Below, piece after piece: positions 42,224 through 51,540 of a stretch of DNA of 64,000 bases. Below the pieces are notes generated by a model. It made no database searches. It was not told the origin of the DNA and saw nothing but the letters and a program-made list of their open reading frames with translations. The position numbers and the translations under genes were made by a program. Each line of letters begins with the position of its first letter. The stretch's first letter is position 1. Source of the stretch: Rathayibacter sp. VKM Ac-2754 (GTDB taxonomy: Bacteria > Actinomycetota > Actinomycetes > Actinomycetales > Microbacteriaceae); the NCBI RefSeq assembly GCF_009807095.1, contig NZ_WUCC01000004.1, positions 367,505 through 431,504 of the forward strand, given 5' to 3'.

Positions 42224-43647
42224 CGGGTAGTCCCGTTCTGGTCGTCGTCGGAGTTGTGGTCGTCGTCGGAGTCCTGGTCGGCGGACGCGGCCGCGCCGGC
42301 GCGCCGCGAGAGGGGGTCGATCACGGGGGCGCCGATCTCGGCGAGCGACTCGGTGATCGAGTCGAGGAAGAGCGTCGTGTCGAGGTCGGAGCGGATCGAG
42401 ATCGCGATGTCGAGGCGCTTGAGGAACGAGCTGGCGAACACCGCCGCCTCGTCGTCCGGCTCCGTCACGGGCCAGAGCGTCATCGAGTCCATCTCGGCCG
42501 TGCCGAACCAGCGACGGCGGAGGAAGACGGGCAGGTAGGAGGCGTAGCCCAGCCAGTCCTTCACCCCGCGGGTGATCCCGCTCTCGCCCGAGTCCACGGC
42601 GGACTGCACCTGCGCGCGCACGCTCGCGACCGTCTCGGCGATGCCGAGCGACACGGGGACGGCGACCCGCACCATCGAGACGTGGTTGCGCTTCACCGCG
42701 TTCTTCTCGCGCCGCGGCGAGACGGGGACCAGCGTCGCGATCTCGGTCCGCTCCGGGTGCAGCGCCGCGAAGGCGTGCAGCGCGAGGGCGACGGTCAGAT
42801 CGGCGACCGAGCCGCCCGCGGCCCGGGCCGCCGACTTGGCGGTGGGCAGGTCGACGGTCAGGATCGCGGCATCGCGCGGCTTGATGCTGCGCTCCAGCAT
42901 CCCCGAGCGGCGGATGTACGCGTCCCGCAGCGAGCGGATGTTGCGGCCGCCGACGCGGGTGATCCGCTTCTTCAGCGGCTTGCGCTTCCACTCGGCCCAC
43001 TCCTCGGCCAGCGAATCGTGCCCCGAGGCGATCTGCCGCCGCGCGGCGAGGGTGAGCGAGAGCGGGCCGCGTGGCGCGCGCGGATCCTCAGGGAACCGCA
43101 TCGGCGCCCGGGTGTAGGGCTCGAACTCGACCGGAGCGTCCGAGGAGAACGCCTGGATCAGCAGGAGCCCGAACATGCCGTCGCCCAGGGCGTGGTGGAT
43201 CCGCACCGCGAACCCGAGCTGACCGGTCGAGAGCTCGACCACGAGGATGTCCCAGAGGGGCCCCTTGGGGTCCATCGGACCGTTGAACGCTCCCGTGAGC
43301 AGCTCGACGTGGCGCGGATCCCACTCGACGACTCCGGGGTGGAAGCGCACGTGATCGCGCACGTCGATCTCGTCGACCGACACCCACGACGGCGTGAACA
43401 GCCCGAGCGGGGCCCGGGCGAGCCGCTGCCTGACGGAGGGGGACTTGCGGATGAACTCCTCCCACGCCGAGTAGACGAGATCGCGGTCGAGCGACCCGTC
43501 CGCGCGGCGGTACGGGGTGCCGTCGACGATCATCGAGCCGGTCGGCCGGGCGACCTCGTAGACGATGGCGTTCGAGACGAACTTCTCGTCGAGGGTGCGC
43601 AGCGGCTCGGCGTGCGGGCGGCCGGAGCGGCGGGGGGGACGGGTCAT
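42220..43647 (-). CDS. Wax ester synthase/diacylglycerol acyltransferase-like protein in the polysaccharide operon
   Basis: Protein of 475 aa with the WS/DGAT (AtfA/Tgs) layout. The active-site motif HHALGDG is at residues 151-157 ([12 protein letters not shown]), preceded by [13 protein letters not shown], and later blocks include [21 protein letters not shown] and [17 protein letters not shown]. These enzymes transfer fatty acyl groups from acyl-CoA to hydroxyl acceptors, normally long-chain alcohols or diacylglycerol. The C-terminal half also has [21 protein letters not shown], in place of the usual F-x-N-V-P-G-P segment, so it is a divergent member. Lying between glycosyltransferases and an acetyltransferase, with 4-nt overlaps downstream, it may acylate a sugar or lipid intermediate of the polysaccharide. 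The tail is Asp/Asn-rich. Confidence 0.82.
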   Translation of the reverse strand: MTRPPRRSGRPHAEPLRTLDEKFVSNAIVYEVARPTGSMIVDGTPYRRADGSLDRDLVYSAWEEFIRKSPSVRQRLARAPLGLFTPSWVSVDEIDVRDHVRFHPGVVEWDPRHVELLTGAFNGPMDPKGPLWDILVVELSTGQLGFAVRIHHALGDGMFGLLLIQAFSSDAPVEFEPYTRAPMRFPEDPRAPRGPLSLTLAARRQIASGHDSLAEEWAEWKRKPLKKRITRVGGRNIRSLRDAYIRRSGMLERSIKPRDAAILTVDLPTAKSAARAAGGSVADLTVALALHAFAALHPERTEIATLVPVSPRREKNAVKRNHVSMVRVAVPVSLGIAETVASVRAQVQSAVDSGESGITRGVKDWLGYASYLPVFLRRRWFGTAEMDSMTLWPVTEPDDEAAVFASSFLKRLDIAISIRSDLDTTLFLDSITESLAEIGAPVIDPLSRRAGAAASADQDSDDDHNSDDDQNGTTR

Positions 43648-43708
43648 GGTTGCTCCCTGCGGGCGGGTCGGGGGCGGAAGAGACGGGAGCGGGAGGGGGC
43701 GGGAGCGC

Positions 43709-44647
43709 TCACTCGGCGACGGGCGCGGGCGACAGCCGGATCGGCGTCGGCGGGTACTCGTCGACGAAGGTCGAGCCCGAGAGCCGCAGGTGCCGTGAGC
43801 GGAGGTAGCCGCGGAGGATCCCCTCGACCATCGCGAGCTCGTCGCGCGCTCCGCGACCCCGCTTCTTGGCCGAGCGCACGAGACGGCGGCCGCTGCGGAC
43901 GGCGAGCGTCGCGGTCATCCTGCCGCCGACCAGCGGCGACATCCGCCACCACTTGCCGACCAGCGCGCCGAGCCCGAGCCCGTAGCCCCGCATCAGACGC
44001 CGATAGGCGGTGGGATTGCGCGTGTTAACGTGCAGCACGACGCTGTCGGGGACGAAGACCGCGGTGCCGCCGGCGGCGAGGGCCCGGCAGAAGATGTCGA
44101 GGTCCTCGGCTCCGGCGAGGTAGCGGCCGGCGCCGAGCGTGTCGTCGAAGCCGCCGAGCGTCTGCACGGTGGAGCGGCGGAACGCCATCACGGCGCCGTG
44201 TCCGGCGTCGAGGCCCTGCACGGTCGACCGGTAGGTGATCCGGTCGGTCGGCGGCACGTCGGTGTCGACGAGCGTGTGGTCGAGCATCCGCCCCGTGGCC
44301 ACGGCGACCCGCTCGTCGGCGAAGGCGTCGAGGAGCGCCTCGATCCAGCCCGGAGTGGGGGAGCAGTCGTCATCGGTGTAGACCACGACCGGCCGGGTGC
44401 TCGAGTCGAGACCGAGGTTCCGCGCGATCGAGAGCCCCTTGGTGTCGGTCCGCACGTAGCGGACGCCGGCGCCCTCGGCCACCTCGCGCGTGCGCGAGTC
44501 GGTCGACGCGGAGTCGACGACGATCACCTCGACGGCCGGGTCGGTCCCCGCGGCGATCGCGGCGAGGGCGCCCCGCAGCATGTCGGGCCGCTCGCGGGTG
44601 CAGAGGATGATCGAGACGTCACTGAGGCTCAGGGCGCTGGGGTTCAC
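43709..44647 (-). CDS. Glycosyltransferase family 2
   Basis: GT2 enzyme of 312 aa starting at GTG 44647, which overlaps the upstream gene (GTGA). The core shows SIILCTRERPDMLRGALAA, VIVVDSASTDSRTREVAE, LSIARNLGLDSSTRPVVVYTDDDCSPTPGWI (DDD metal site near residue 100), and GFDDTLGAGRYLAGAEDLDIFCRALAAGG, the catalytic and acceptor-binding part. A single C-terminal hydrophobic patch (RGYGLGLGALVGKWW) suggests membrane contact. Sixty-one nucleotides separate it from the acyltransferase gene, the only sizeable gap in the left operon. Confidence 0.9.
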   Translation of the reverse strand: MNPSALSLSDVSIILCTRERPDMLRGALAAIAAGTDPAVEVIVVDSASTDSRTREVAEGAGVRYVRTDTKGLSIARNLGLDSSTRPVVVYTDDDCSPTPGWIEALLDAFADERVAVATGRMLDHTLVDTDVPPTDRITYRSTVQGLDAGHGAVMAFRRSTVQTLGGFDDTLGAGRYLAGAEDLDIFCRALAAGGTAVFVPDSVVLHVNTRNPTAYRRLMRGYGLGLGALVGKWWRMSPLVGGRMTATLAVRSGRRLVRSAKKRGRGARDELAMVEGILRGYLRSRHLRLSGSTFVDEYPPTPIRLSPAPVAE

Positions 44648-45999
44648 GGGCGATGGGTCCTCGACGGGTCGGCGGCGACGGCCGGGGTGCCGACCATCCG
44701 CATGGCGGCGCGGTAGGCGGCGACGAGATCGACGCCCGCCCGCGTCCAGGTGAGCTCGCTCCGGTTGGCGAGGGCCGCCCGGCGCAGTCGTGCCAGCAGC
44801 TCCCGGTCGGAGCAGACGAGGTCGAGGTGCGCGGTCAGCGTCTCGACGTCGCGGGGCTCGTGCACGAGACCCTGCACGCCGTCCTCGAGGTTCGCGCCGG
44901 CCGCCGACGAGACGAGCGGGACGCAGCCCGCGGCCTGCGCCTCGGAGGTGACCAGCGCGCTGCCCTCCTCGATCGTCGGCAGGATCAGCACGTCGGCCGC
45001 CTGGAAGACGGAGGTGACGTCGCTGGTGAACCCGCGCAGCTCGACGCTCGGCTGCTCGAGCAGGCCTGCGAGGCGCTCGCGGTAGCCCGGGGTGAAGTCG
45101 CCGTAGACCAGGAACCGGCCGCAGCCGCTGGCCCGCGACGCCTGCCACGCCTGCAGGGCGTAGAGCAGGCCCTTGCGGGGCTCGATCCGGCCCACGAAGA
45201 CGGCGGTGAACACGTGGTCGGGGTCGTCGCGCGGATCGGGATCGATCACGTGCGCGGTGTCGACCTGGGCGCCGTAGCGGTGGCGGAGCAGCTTCTCGGG
45301 CGAGAAGCCCTTCTCGAGGAAGGTCCGCTCGACCGAGGCGGAGGGCACCAGGATCGCGGTCGCGGAGGCCCACTCCCGCTCCTCGCGCTGCAGCCGCACC
45401 GCGTTGTACGTGTGCGGGGAGCCGGGCGGCGGGGTGATGCCGAGGCGCTCGTACTCCTCGGCGACGACCTCGAAGGCGTGCGCGGTGTGCGTGTTCGGCG
45501 CCTCGCGTACCGACGGGACGCCCTGGCGGGCGGCCTCGTCGAAGGTGCGGGCCGATCCCCACGGCCAGCCGTGGACGACGTCGTAGTCGCCCTCGGCGAG
45601 GATCCGCGCGGTCACGCGGTCGTGGTGCGCGATCGAGCGGCTGCGCCCGAAGAGGCGGTGCGGAAGGCGGATGCCGCCGACCGTCAGAGTCGTCACCGCG
45701 CGGGCGACGGGCCCGAGCGGCTGGGCGATCGAGGCGGCGACGACGGTCACCCGGTGGCCTGCCTCGGTCAGCGCGCGCACCTGGTGCAGCGCGGTCCAGC
45801 CGATGCCGGGCGAGCCGATCGCGTGCGGGAAGGAGTAGAGGACCGACAGCGGAGCGTCATCGCTCGCCGAGGGCGCGACGGTGGGCGCGAGCGTCGTCAG
45901 ACGGTCGTCGTGGTCGTCGTCGTGCGGGGCCGACTCGGGGTCGGCGGGGCGGTCGGGTGGGTCGGTGGCAGTGGTGGAGCACTGGTGCTCATCATCCAT
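44644..45999 (-). CDS. Glycosyltransferase family 4 (first gene of left polysaccharide operon)
   Basis: GT-B fold transferase of 451 aa with a disordered acidic N-terminus (about 1-45). The N-terminal Rossmann domain starts SVLYSFPHAIGSPGIGWTALHQVRALTEAGHRVTVVAAS and includes YDVVHGWPWGSARTF; the donor domain has FTAVFVGRIEPRKGLLYALQAW and the E-x7-E signature in ILPTIEEGSALVTSEAQAAGCVPLV. AGGAG precedes the ATG. It is the promoter-proximal gene of a six-gene operon read leftward (to 39536) and is divergent from the Wzz/polymerase operon. Confidence 0.92.
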   Translation of the reverse strand: MDDEHQCSTTATDPPDRPADPESAPHDDDHDDRLTTLAPTVAPSASDDAPLSVLYSFPHAIGSPGIGWTALHQVRALTEAGHRVTVVAASIAQPLGPVARAVTTLTVGGIRLPHRLFGRSRSIAHHDRVTARILAEGDYDVVHGWPWGSARTFDEAARQGVPSVREAPNTHTAHAFEVVAEEYERLGITPPPGSPHTYNAVRLQREEREWASATAILVPSASVERTFLEKGFSPEKLLRHRYGAQVDTAHVIDPDPRDDPDHVFTAVFVGRIEPRKGLLYALQAWQASRASGCGRFLVYGDFTPGYRERLAGLLEQPSVELRGFTSDVTSVFQAADVLILPTIEEGSALVTSEAQAAGCVPLVSSAAGANLEDGVQGLVHEPRDVETLTAHLDLVCSDRELLARLRRAALANRSELTWTRAGVDLVAAYRAAMRMVGTPAVAADPSRTHRP

Positions 46000-46455
46000 G
46001 CGTCTCCTGTCGTGAGGGCGGCGCGCTCAGGAATGAACAAGGACTACCATCCTCGTCCATCTGAGAGGAATGCAAGTGCGCGTCCTGCTGGGCGGGTCGG
46101 ACACCCAGGAGACTTAACACACCCGCAATACTTCCGGCATCCGCATGCCGTGGGTTATGGTCACAATGAGTGTGTCGGGGCACCGCACTCGTGGGGTCCC
46201 GGTTCTCTGCCCGTTCCGACCCCCTGGCCGCAAGCCCGGAGGCGGCGCGGACGCAGCGACAGCACGTTCGACACCGCACTACGCACCAGGCTCCGTCCTC
46301 GTCCTCCGACGTCGACCGCCACACCACCCGTTCCGCCATTACCCGCCGTGATGGACGGAGGCGTTGCTCCATCGTCTGCAGCAGCATTGCATCCTCCGAG
46401 CACGCGGCGAGTCGCCCGAGGTACCACACCTCGCCGTCTGGAAGTCGAGACCGAG
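46000..46455. other. Divergent regulatory region of the polysaccharide locus
   Basis: This 456-bp gap separates the left and central operons. On the plus strand TTCCGG (46132) and TATGGT (46156-46161), 18 bp apart, form a plausible promoter, which would give the Wzz-like gene a leader of about 290 nt. GGCATCCGCATGCC lies between the two boxes. No small gene, riboswitch or repeat is recognised in the long leader. Confidence 0.5.
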
Positions 46456-47325
46456 ATGTCCGTCCCCCTTTACCTTCGAGTGCTCTGGAGCTACAAGTGG
46501 CTCCTCGCCGTGGGCCTCATCGTCTCCGTGCTGGCCGCCCTGGTCGCCGGATACACCGTCAAGGACGGGGAGATCGTCTCGCGCGCTGAGTCCGCGTACC
46601 GCTCCGACACGACGATCCTGCTGGGCGGTGGCCCGCAGAACCCGTTCCAGGCCGTCGACCCCGGTCAGACCATCACCGAGGGCACCACCGAGGCGCAGCA
46701 GAACGACCTCACGAACACCGCGGTCATCTACGCCTACCTCGTCAGCGGCTCCCAGATCCGCGCGCAGGTCGAGGCGGCCATGGGCCCCCTCACCGACACC
46801 GAGGCGCTGAGCGCCGTGCGCCGCACCACGCAGCCCGCCGGCACCGAGCAGAACCCGGGCCGCTTCAGCCTCCCGATCCTCTCGATCGTCGGTGAGTCGA
46901 CCGATCCCGAGCGCGCCGTCCTCATCTCCGAGACCGCGTCGACGGTCTTCCAGAACTACGTCGCCGCCCAGCAGGACGCCTCCGGTGTCGCCCCCGAGCT
47001 GCGCGTGACCCTCGCGGTCACCGACCAGGGCACCGCCGTCGAGCAGGAGGGGTCGAACCCCATCATCCCGATCGCCATCACCGGCCTCGGCGTGTTCCTC
47101 GCCTTCATCGCCCTCGCGTTCATCCTCTACAACGTCCGCATCTCGCGGGAGCGCGTCACCGCTAACCGCAACAACGCCCGCCCGCGCGGCGAGTCCTTCC
47201 GCCGCGGCCCGGCCATCACCGGCACCGCGGGCGAGGGCCAGCGTCCCGCCGCACTGGGCACCGCCTCCGAGAACCCCGCCGCGGCGGGTGAGCTCGCCTC
47301 CTCCGGGAAGCGCAGCGCCACCTGA
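46456..47325 (+). CDS. Wzz/chain-length-determinant-like membrane protein
   Basis: Polysaccharide co-polymerase-like protein of 289 aa. It has an N-terminal helix at about 14-34 (KWLLAVGLIVSVLAALVAGY), a ~160-residue extracytoplasmic part with YRSDTTILLGGGPQNPFQ and AYLVSGSQIRAQV, and a second helix at about 195-218 (PIIPIAITGLGVFLAFIAL). Its cytoplasmic tail (about 70 residues) is Arg/Ala/Gly-rich. There is no fused tyrosine kinase domain. The ATG at 46456 was chosen by family length; an ATG at 46351 in the same frame would add 35 non-conserved residues. It heads the central operon with the polymerase 14 nt downstream and would control glycan chain length. Confidence 0.83.
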   Translation: MSVPLYLRVLWSYKWLLAVGLIVSVLAALVAGYTVKDGEIVSRAESAYRSDTTILLGGGPQNPFQAVDPGQTITEGTTEAQQNDLTNTAVIYAYLVSGSQIRAQVEAAMGPLTDTEALSAVRRTTQPAGTEQNPGRFSLPILSIVGESTDPERAVLISETASTVFQNYVAAQQDASGVAPELRVTLAVTDQGTAVEQEGSNPIIPIAITGLGVFLAFIALAFILYNVRISRERVTANRNNARPRGESFRRGPAITGTAGEGQRPAALGTASENPAAAGELASSGKRSAT

Positions 47326-47339
47326 GGCGGGGTCCCGAC

Positions 47340-49022
47340 ATGAGCACGCAGACCGTCAAGGGACTCCCGATCCCTGTTCCCGGCAACGACGACCCGTACG
47401 CGGGCGAGATCCTCGTCCGCCGGACCTTCGGGATCCGCTCGGCCCTGGCGACCGTCCTGCTCTCGGGCGTCGCTCTGGCAGCGGTCTACTACCTCAACCC
47501 GCTCTACGCAGGGGCGGTCCTCTTCGGGATCTCGTTCCTCTACCTCACGCGCAAGCTGGTCTTCAACTGGACCGGCGCGTTCATGGTCCTGCTGCTCGTG
47601 ATCATGTTCATCCCGGTGCGCTACTACGCGCTCCCGATCCCGATCGGCTTCGCTCTCGAGCCCTACCGGCTCGTGATCGTGCTGATGGTGATCTCGGGGA
47701 TCGTCGCCCTGATGATCGACCCGAAGTTCGTCTGGCGCCCCGCGGCGTTCGGCTGGCCGCTCGGGATCTGGGTGGCGTCGAGCCTGCTCTCCATCGCGGC
47801 GAACGTGCAGTTCATCTCGGAGGGCGGCCTCGGCAGCGGTGTCGCCGGCGCGATCATCAACGACCTGCTGATGCTCTCCGTCTTCTACATCGCCCGTCTG
47901 ATGATGCGCAGCGAGCGCATCGTCGAGGCCGTGCTGACCACGCTGGTCTGGACGGCCGTCGTGGTCGCGGTCTTCGCGGTCCTCGAGCGCGCGACGCAGC
48001 AGAACGTGTTCACCATGCTCGACAAGTTCCTCCCGCTCGAGCGCCTCGGCGCCGAGCAGGAGGCCTACCGGGCCGGCGGCTACCGCTCGTTCGGGTCGGC
48101 GCAGCACCCCATCGCCCTCGCGGTGATGTTCACGATGATGATCCCCATCGCGATCTACCTCTCGAAGTACGCCCGCTGGCCGTTCAACGAGATCAACCGC
48201 CGCATCATCTACTACGGCGTGGTCCTCGCGATGCTCCTGGGCGTCGTGACCGCGGTGTCGCGCACCGCGATCGTCACGCTGGGCGTGATGTTCCTCGTGA
48301 CGCTGATCCTGCGTCCGAAGATCGGCGGATACCTCCTGCTGGGGATGATCCCCGTCCTCGGGCTCGGCTTCCTCGTCATCCCGAAGATCCTGACCGACAT
48401 GATCGGCTCGTTCCTCGACCCCGAGGAGCTCATCGCGTCGCAGTACACCTCGGCGGGCATGGCCGGAGCAGGGCGTCTCGCCGACCTCGAGCCGGCGATG
48501 GCCATCGTGCGCGAGCATCCGTTCTTCGGAACGGGCATCGGCAGCCGGATCGTCGTCGGTGACGACAAGAACGCGTTCATCCTCGACAACCAGTGGCTCG
48601 GCACCCTGATGGACGGCGGCGCCGTCGGCGTCATCGGCCTCGCCGTGCTGTTCCTGGTGCCGATCGTGATGCTGCTGCGCTACTCGTTCAAGAGCACGAC
48701 CACCCCGCAGTACGCGAGCCTCGCGTTCTCGATCGCGGTCCTGCTCGTCGGCTACACGATCGCCGCCTACTTCTACGACGCCTTCGGTTTCTTCCAGGCC
48801 TTCATGCTCTTCTGGGTCTTCCTGGGGATCGGCGCCTGGGTGCTCACCGAGGCACCGCGCAAGTCGGCTCGACGCCGGCTGTCGCCGGAGGACGCGGGCT
48901 ACGTCTCGGCGTTCACCCGCGGCTCGGCGGGCGCTCCCGGACACGGGCCCGCCCTCGGCTCGCACGTCGGCGCCCACTCCCGGGATCACGTCGTCCGCAA
49001 GCCGGCTCCGATCGAGTCGTGA
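47340..49022 (+). CDS. O-antigen polymerase/ligase-like membrane protein (Wzy/WaaL type)
   Basis: Integral membrane protein of 560 aa with about twelve helices, the first from about residue 33. The large periplasm-side loop (about 335-420) includes the conserved segment LEPAMAIVREHPFFGTGIGS, typical of O-antigen ligase/polymerase domains (Wzy_C/RfaL), preceded by AVSRTAIVTLGVMFLV. The tail (about 510-560) is basic and disordered. It would polymerise lipid-linked repeat units delivered by the flippase. The next gene overlaps by GTGA. Confidence 0.88.
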   Translation: MSTQTVKGLPIPVPGNDDPYAGEILVRRTFGIRSALATVLLSGVALAAVYYLNPLYAGAVLFGISFLYLTRKLVFNWTGAFMVLLLVIMFIPVRYYALPIPIGFALEPYRLVIVLMVISGIVALMIDPKFVWRPAAFGWPLGIWVASSLLSIAANVQFISEGGLGSGVAGAIINDLLMLSVFYIARLMMRSERIVEAVLTTLVWTAVVVAVFAVLERATQQNVFTMLDKFLPLERLGAEQEAYRAGGYRSFGSAQHPIALAVMFTMMIPIAIYLSKYARWPFNEINRRIIYYGVVLAMLLGVVTAVSRTAIVTLGVMFLVTLILRPKIGGYLLLGMIPVLGLGFLVIPKILTDMIGSFLDPEELIASQYTSAGMAGAGRLADLEPAMAIVREHPFFGTGIGSRIVVGDDKNAFILDNQWLGTLMDGGAVGVIGLAVLFLVPIVMLLRYSFKSTTTPQYASLAFSIAVLLVGYTIAAYFYDAFGFFQAFMLFWVFLGIGAWVLTEAPRKSARRRLSPEDAGYVSAFTRGSAGAPGHGPALGSHVGAHSRDHVVRKPAPIES

Positions 49023-49876
49023 GCGTCCGCGTCAGCGTCGTCATCCCCGCGCACGACGAGGCGGCGGTGATCGGCCGGCTCCTCCGCGCGCTCGTCGACG
49101 GCGACCCGGAGGGCCGGTTCGAGATCGTCGTCGGCGCGAACGGCTGCACCGACGACACCGTCGCGGTCGCCCGCGCCGTTGATCCGCGGATCCTGGTCGC
49201 CGAGACGGAGCGCGCCTCCAAGATCGCCGGCCTCAACGCGGCCGACGCGATCGCCACGGTGCTGCCGCGGATCTACGTGGACGCCGATGTGAGCGTCTCG
49301 GCCGAGACGCTCCTCGCCCTCGGTGACGAGCTGGTCCGCCCCGGCGGCCCGCTCGTCGCCGCTCCCGAGTTCCACGTCGACACGCGCGGCGCCTCCTGGG
49401 CCGTCCGCGCGCACTACTCGATCTGGGAGCTGTCCGACTACCGCGTCAGCGGCCTGGTCGGCTCCGGGATCTACGGCCTGTCGGCCGAGGGGAGGCGCCG
49501 CTTCGGCGCGTTCCCCGAGATCATCGCCGACGACCGCTTCGTGCAGCAGCTCTTCGCACCCGAGGAGCGCGCGACCCTGCGGGGGCACACCTTCTCGGTG
49601 AAGGCCCCGCGGCGGATGCGCAACCAGCTCAAGCGCACCGTGCGGATCGCCATCGGCAACGTCCAGCTGAAGGAGTCGGGCCTCGTCCCCGACCGCCCGC
49701 AGCCCGCGGGAGCCGGACTCGTGCCCCTGCTGAAGCGGGTCCTCCGGCGGCCGTCCCTGTGGCCGGCCTTCCCCATCTACTGCTACGGCTATCTGCGACC
49801 CCGCCTCACGGCCCGGTCGATCATCGCTCGAGGAGGCGTACCCGAATGGAACCGCGACGAGACGACGCGCGCGTGA
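49019..49876 (+). CDS. Glycosyltransferase family 2
   Basis: GT2 transferase of 285 aa starting at GTG 49019, overlapping the polymerase stop. It shows SVVIPAHDEAAVIGRLLRALV, EIVVGANGCTDDTVAVARAV, and IYVDADVSVSAETLLALG, with the DxD near residue 85; then RVSGLVGSGIYGLSAEG, and a C-terminal amphipathic/basic part with KAPRRMRNQLKR. Acceptor and donor are unknown. It sits between the polymerase and the flippase, and its last 31 nt overlap the flippase reading frame. Confidence 0.9.
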   Translation: MSVRVSVVIPAHDEAAVIGRLLRALVDGDPEGRFEIVVGANGCTDDTVAVARAVDPRILVAETERASKIAGLNAADAIATVLPRIYVDADVSVSAETLLALGDELVRPGGPLVAAPEFHVDTRGASWAVRAHYSIWELSDYRVSGLVGSGIYGLSAEGRRRFGAFPEIIADDRFVQQLFAPEERATLRGHTFSVKAPRRMRNQLKRTVRIAIGNVQLKESGLVPDRPQPAGAGLVPLLKRVLRRPSLWPAFPIYCYGYLRPRLTARSIIARGGVPEWNRDETTRA

Positions 49877-51540
49877 CGGGGCCGACCACGTCCGGCGGCT
49901 CCTCGAGCGCGTCCCGCACCACCGACGAGCAGATCGAGGCGGCGATGGACGACACCGCCCACACCACCGAGACGCTCGCGACCGACGCGATCGCTCAGTC
50001 GCCGACGGTGGGCGACGGACCGAACCTGCCGCCCCGCTCCGACCTCGGCCACAAGGCCAGCCGCGGAGTCATCCAGACCCTCGGCGGGCTCTGGGGCAAG
50101 ACGGCCATCCAGCTGATCTCGACCGTCGTGCTCGCCCGCCTGCTGTCGCCGTCGGACTTCGGTCTGCTGGCGGCCGTCACGGCCATCGTCGGAGTCGCCG
50201 ACCTGGTCCGCGACTTCGGCCTCACCGGCGCGATCATCCAGTCGAAGAAGCTCAGCGACGCGGTCTGGCGCTCGGTGCTGTGGCTGTCGGTCGCGCTCGG
50301 CGTGGCGGGCACGATCGTGATCGCCGCCTCCGCCTGGCTGATCGCCGGCCTCTACCAGGAAGAGGCCCTGATCGTCCTGACCCTCGCGGTCGCTCCGACG
50401 CTGTTCCTCAACAGCCTCTGCATGCCGCTCCAGGCGCGCGTGCAGAAGGAGATGCGCTTCGGCCTGATGGCGCAGATCGACGTCGTCTCGATGCTCGTCG
50501 GCGTCGTCGGCTCGATCATCGCCGCGCTCCTCGGCTGGGGCGTCTGGTCGCTCGTCGTGCTGCAGGGCGGCGCGCTTGTCTATCGGCTGATCGCCCTCTG
50601 GGTCGCCGCCCGCCCGAAGTTCGGCCCGCCGCGGATCTCGCGCGAGGTCATCCCGCTGGTCACCACCGGCGGCAGCATCTTCGGCGTCCAGCTGCTCAAC
50701 TACTTCGCCCGCAACGTCGACAACGTCCTCATCGGCGCGCAGCTCGGCGCGAACGCGCTGGGCCAGTACTCGCGGGCCTACTCGCTCTTCCTGCTCCCGC
50801 TGCAGCAGCTCAACGGGCCCCTCGGCCGCGTGGCGCTGCCGGTGCTCAGCTCGCTGCAGGACGACGGCGAGCGCTACCGCCGCTACGTCCGCGGGGCGCT
50901 GCTGGTCATCGGCTACCTGACGCTGCCGACCTTCGGAGTCCTCGCGGCCCTGTCCGGCCCGCTGGTCGAGCTGCTGCTCGGCTCGCAGTGGTCCTCGTCG
51001 GCCGTGATCCTGTCGCTGCTCTCGATCGCCGGCATCGCCCAGGGCATCGGCAACGTGCAGGGCTGGATCTACATCTCGCTCGGACGCGTGCACCGTCAGC
51101 TGATCTACTACGTGGTCACGCGTCCGATCGTGATCGCCTCGTTCTTCGTCGGCCTGTGGTGGAACGGCGTCGAGGGCCTCGCGCTGCTCTACGGACTCAC
51201 CACCCTCGCCCTGCTCGTGCCCGGCTTCTGGCTCGCCATCCGCGGCACGTTCCTCCGCGGCTCCGACATCATCGTGCCGGTCCTGCGCCCCGCGATCGTC
51301 GTGCCGTTCATGTTCGGCGCCGCCTGGGCCGTCGGGGAGTACACCGACCTCCTGCCGATCGTGCACCTGATCGTCGGCGGTCTCGCCTCCCTGGTGCCGC
51401 TCGCCCTGGCGATGGTGCTGCCGGTCTACCGCCGCGACATGAACCAGATCCTCGCCTTCGTGAAGCAGGTCAGGAAGCCCAAGCCGAAGGGGCCGAAGCC
51501 GCCCGCGGCCGTCCCCGCCACCGAAGGAGGAGCGGCATGA
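49846..51540 (+). CDS. Polysaccharide flippase (Wzx/MOP superfamily)
   Basis: Lipid-linked oligosaccharide flippase of 564 aa with about 12-14 helices. A hydrophilic, Thr/Ser/Asp-rich head (1-65) precedes the membrane part that starts ASRGVIQTLGGLWGKTAIQLISTVVLARLLSPSDFG, the WzxC/PST-family signature, and ARNVDNVLIGAQLGANALGQYSRAY. It ends with a basic Pro/Lys tail. The ATG at 49846 is backed by AGGAGG 9 nt upstream (49831-49836). A later GTG at 49873, overlapping the previous stop, is a weaker alternative. It moves polysaccharide units across the membrane for the polymerase. Confidence 0.91.
   Translation: MEPRRDDARVTGPTTSGGSSSASRTTDEQIEAAMDDTAHTTETLATDAIAQSPTVGDGPNLPPRSDLGHKASRGVIQTLGGLWGKTAIQLISTVVLARLLSPSDFGLLAAVTAIVGVADLVRDFGLTGAIIQSKKLSDAVWRSVLWLSVALGVAGTIVIAASAWLIAGLYQEEALIVLTLAVAPTLFLNSLCMPLQARVQKEMRFGLMAQIDVVSMLVGVVGSIIAALLGWGVWSLVVLQGGALVYRLIALWVAARPKFGPPRISREVIPLVTTGGSIFGVQLLNYFARNVDNVLIGAQLGANALGQYSRAYSLFLLPLQQLNGPLGRVALPVLSSLQDDGERYRRYVRGALLVIGYLTLPTFGVLAALSGPLVELLLGSQWSSSAVILSLLSIAGIAQGIGNVQGWIYISLGRVHRQLIYYVVTRPIVIASFFVGLWWNGVEGLALLYGLTTLALLVPGFWLAIRGTFLRGSDIIVPVLRPAIVVPFMFGAAWAVGEYTDLLPIVHLIVGGLASLVPLALAMVLPVYRRDMNQILAFVKQVRKPKPKGPKPPAAVPATEGGAA

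Noticed and set aside
46351..46458. Longer N-terminus for the Wzz-like protein from ATG 46351
   Set aside because: The extra 35 residues are not typical of the family, come before the first membrane helix and have no ribosome-binding site.
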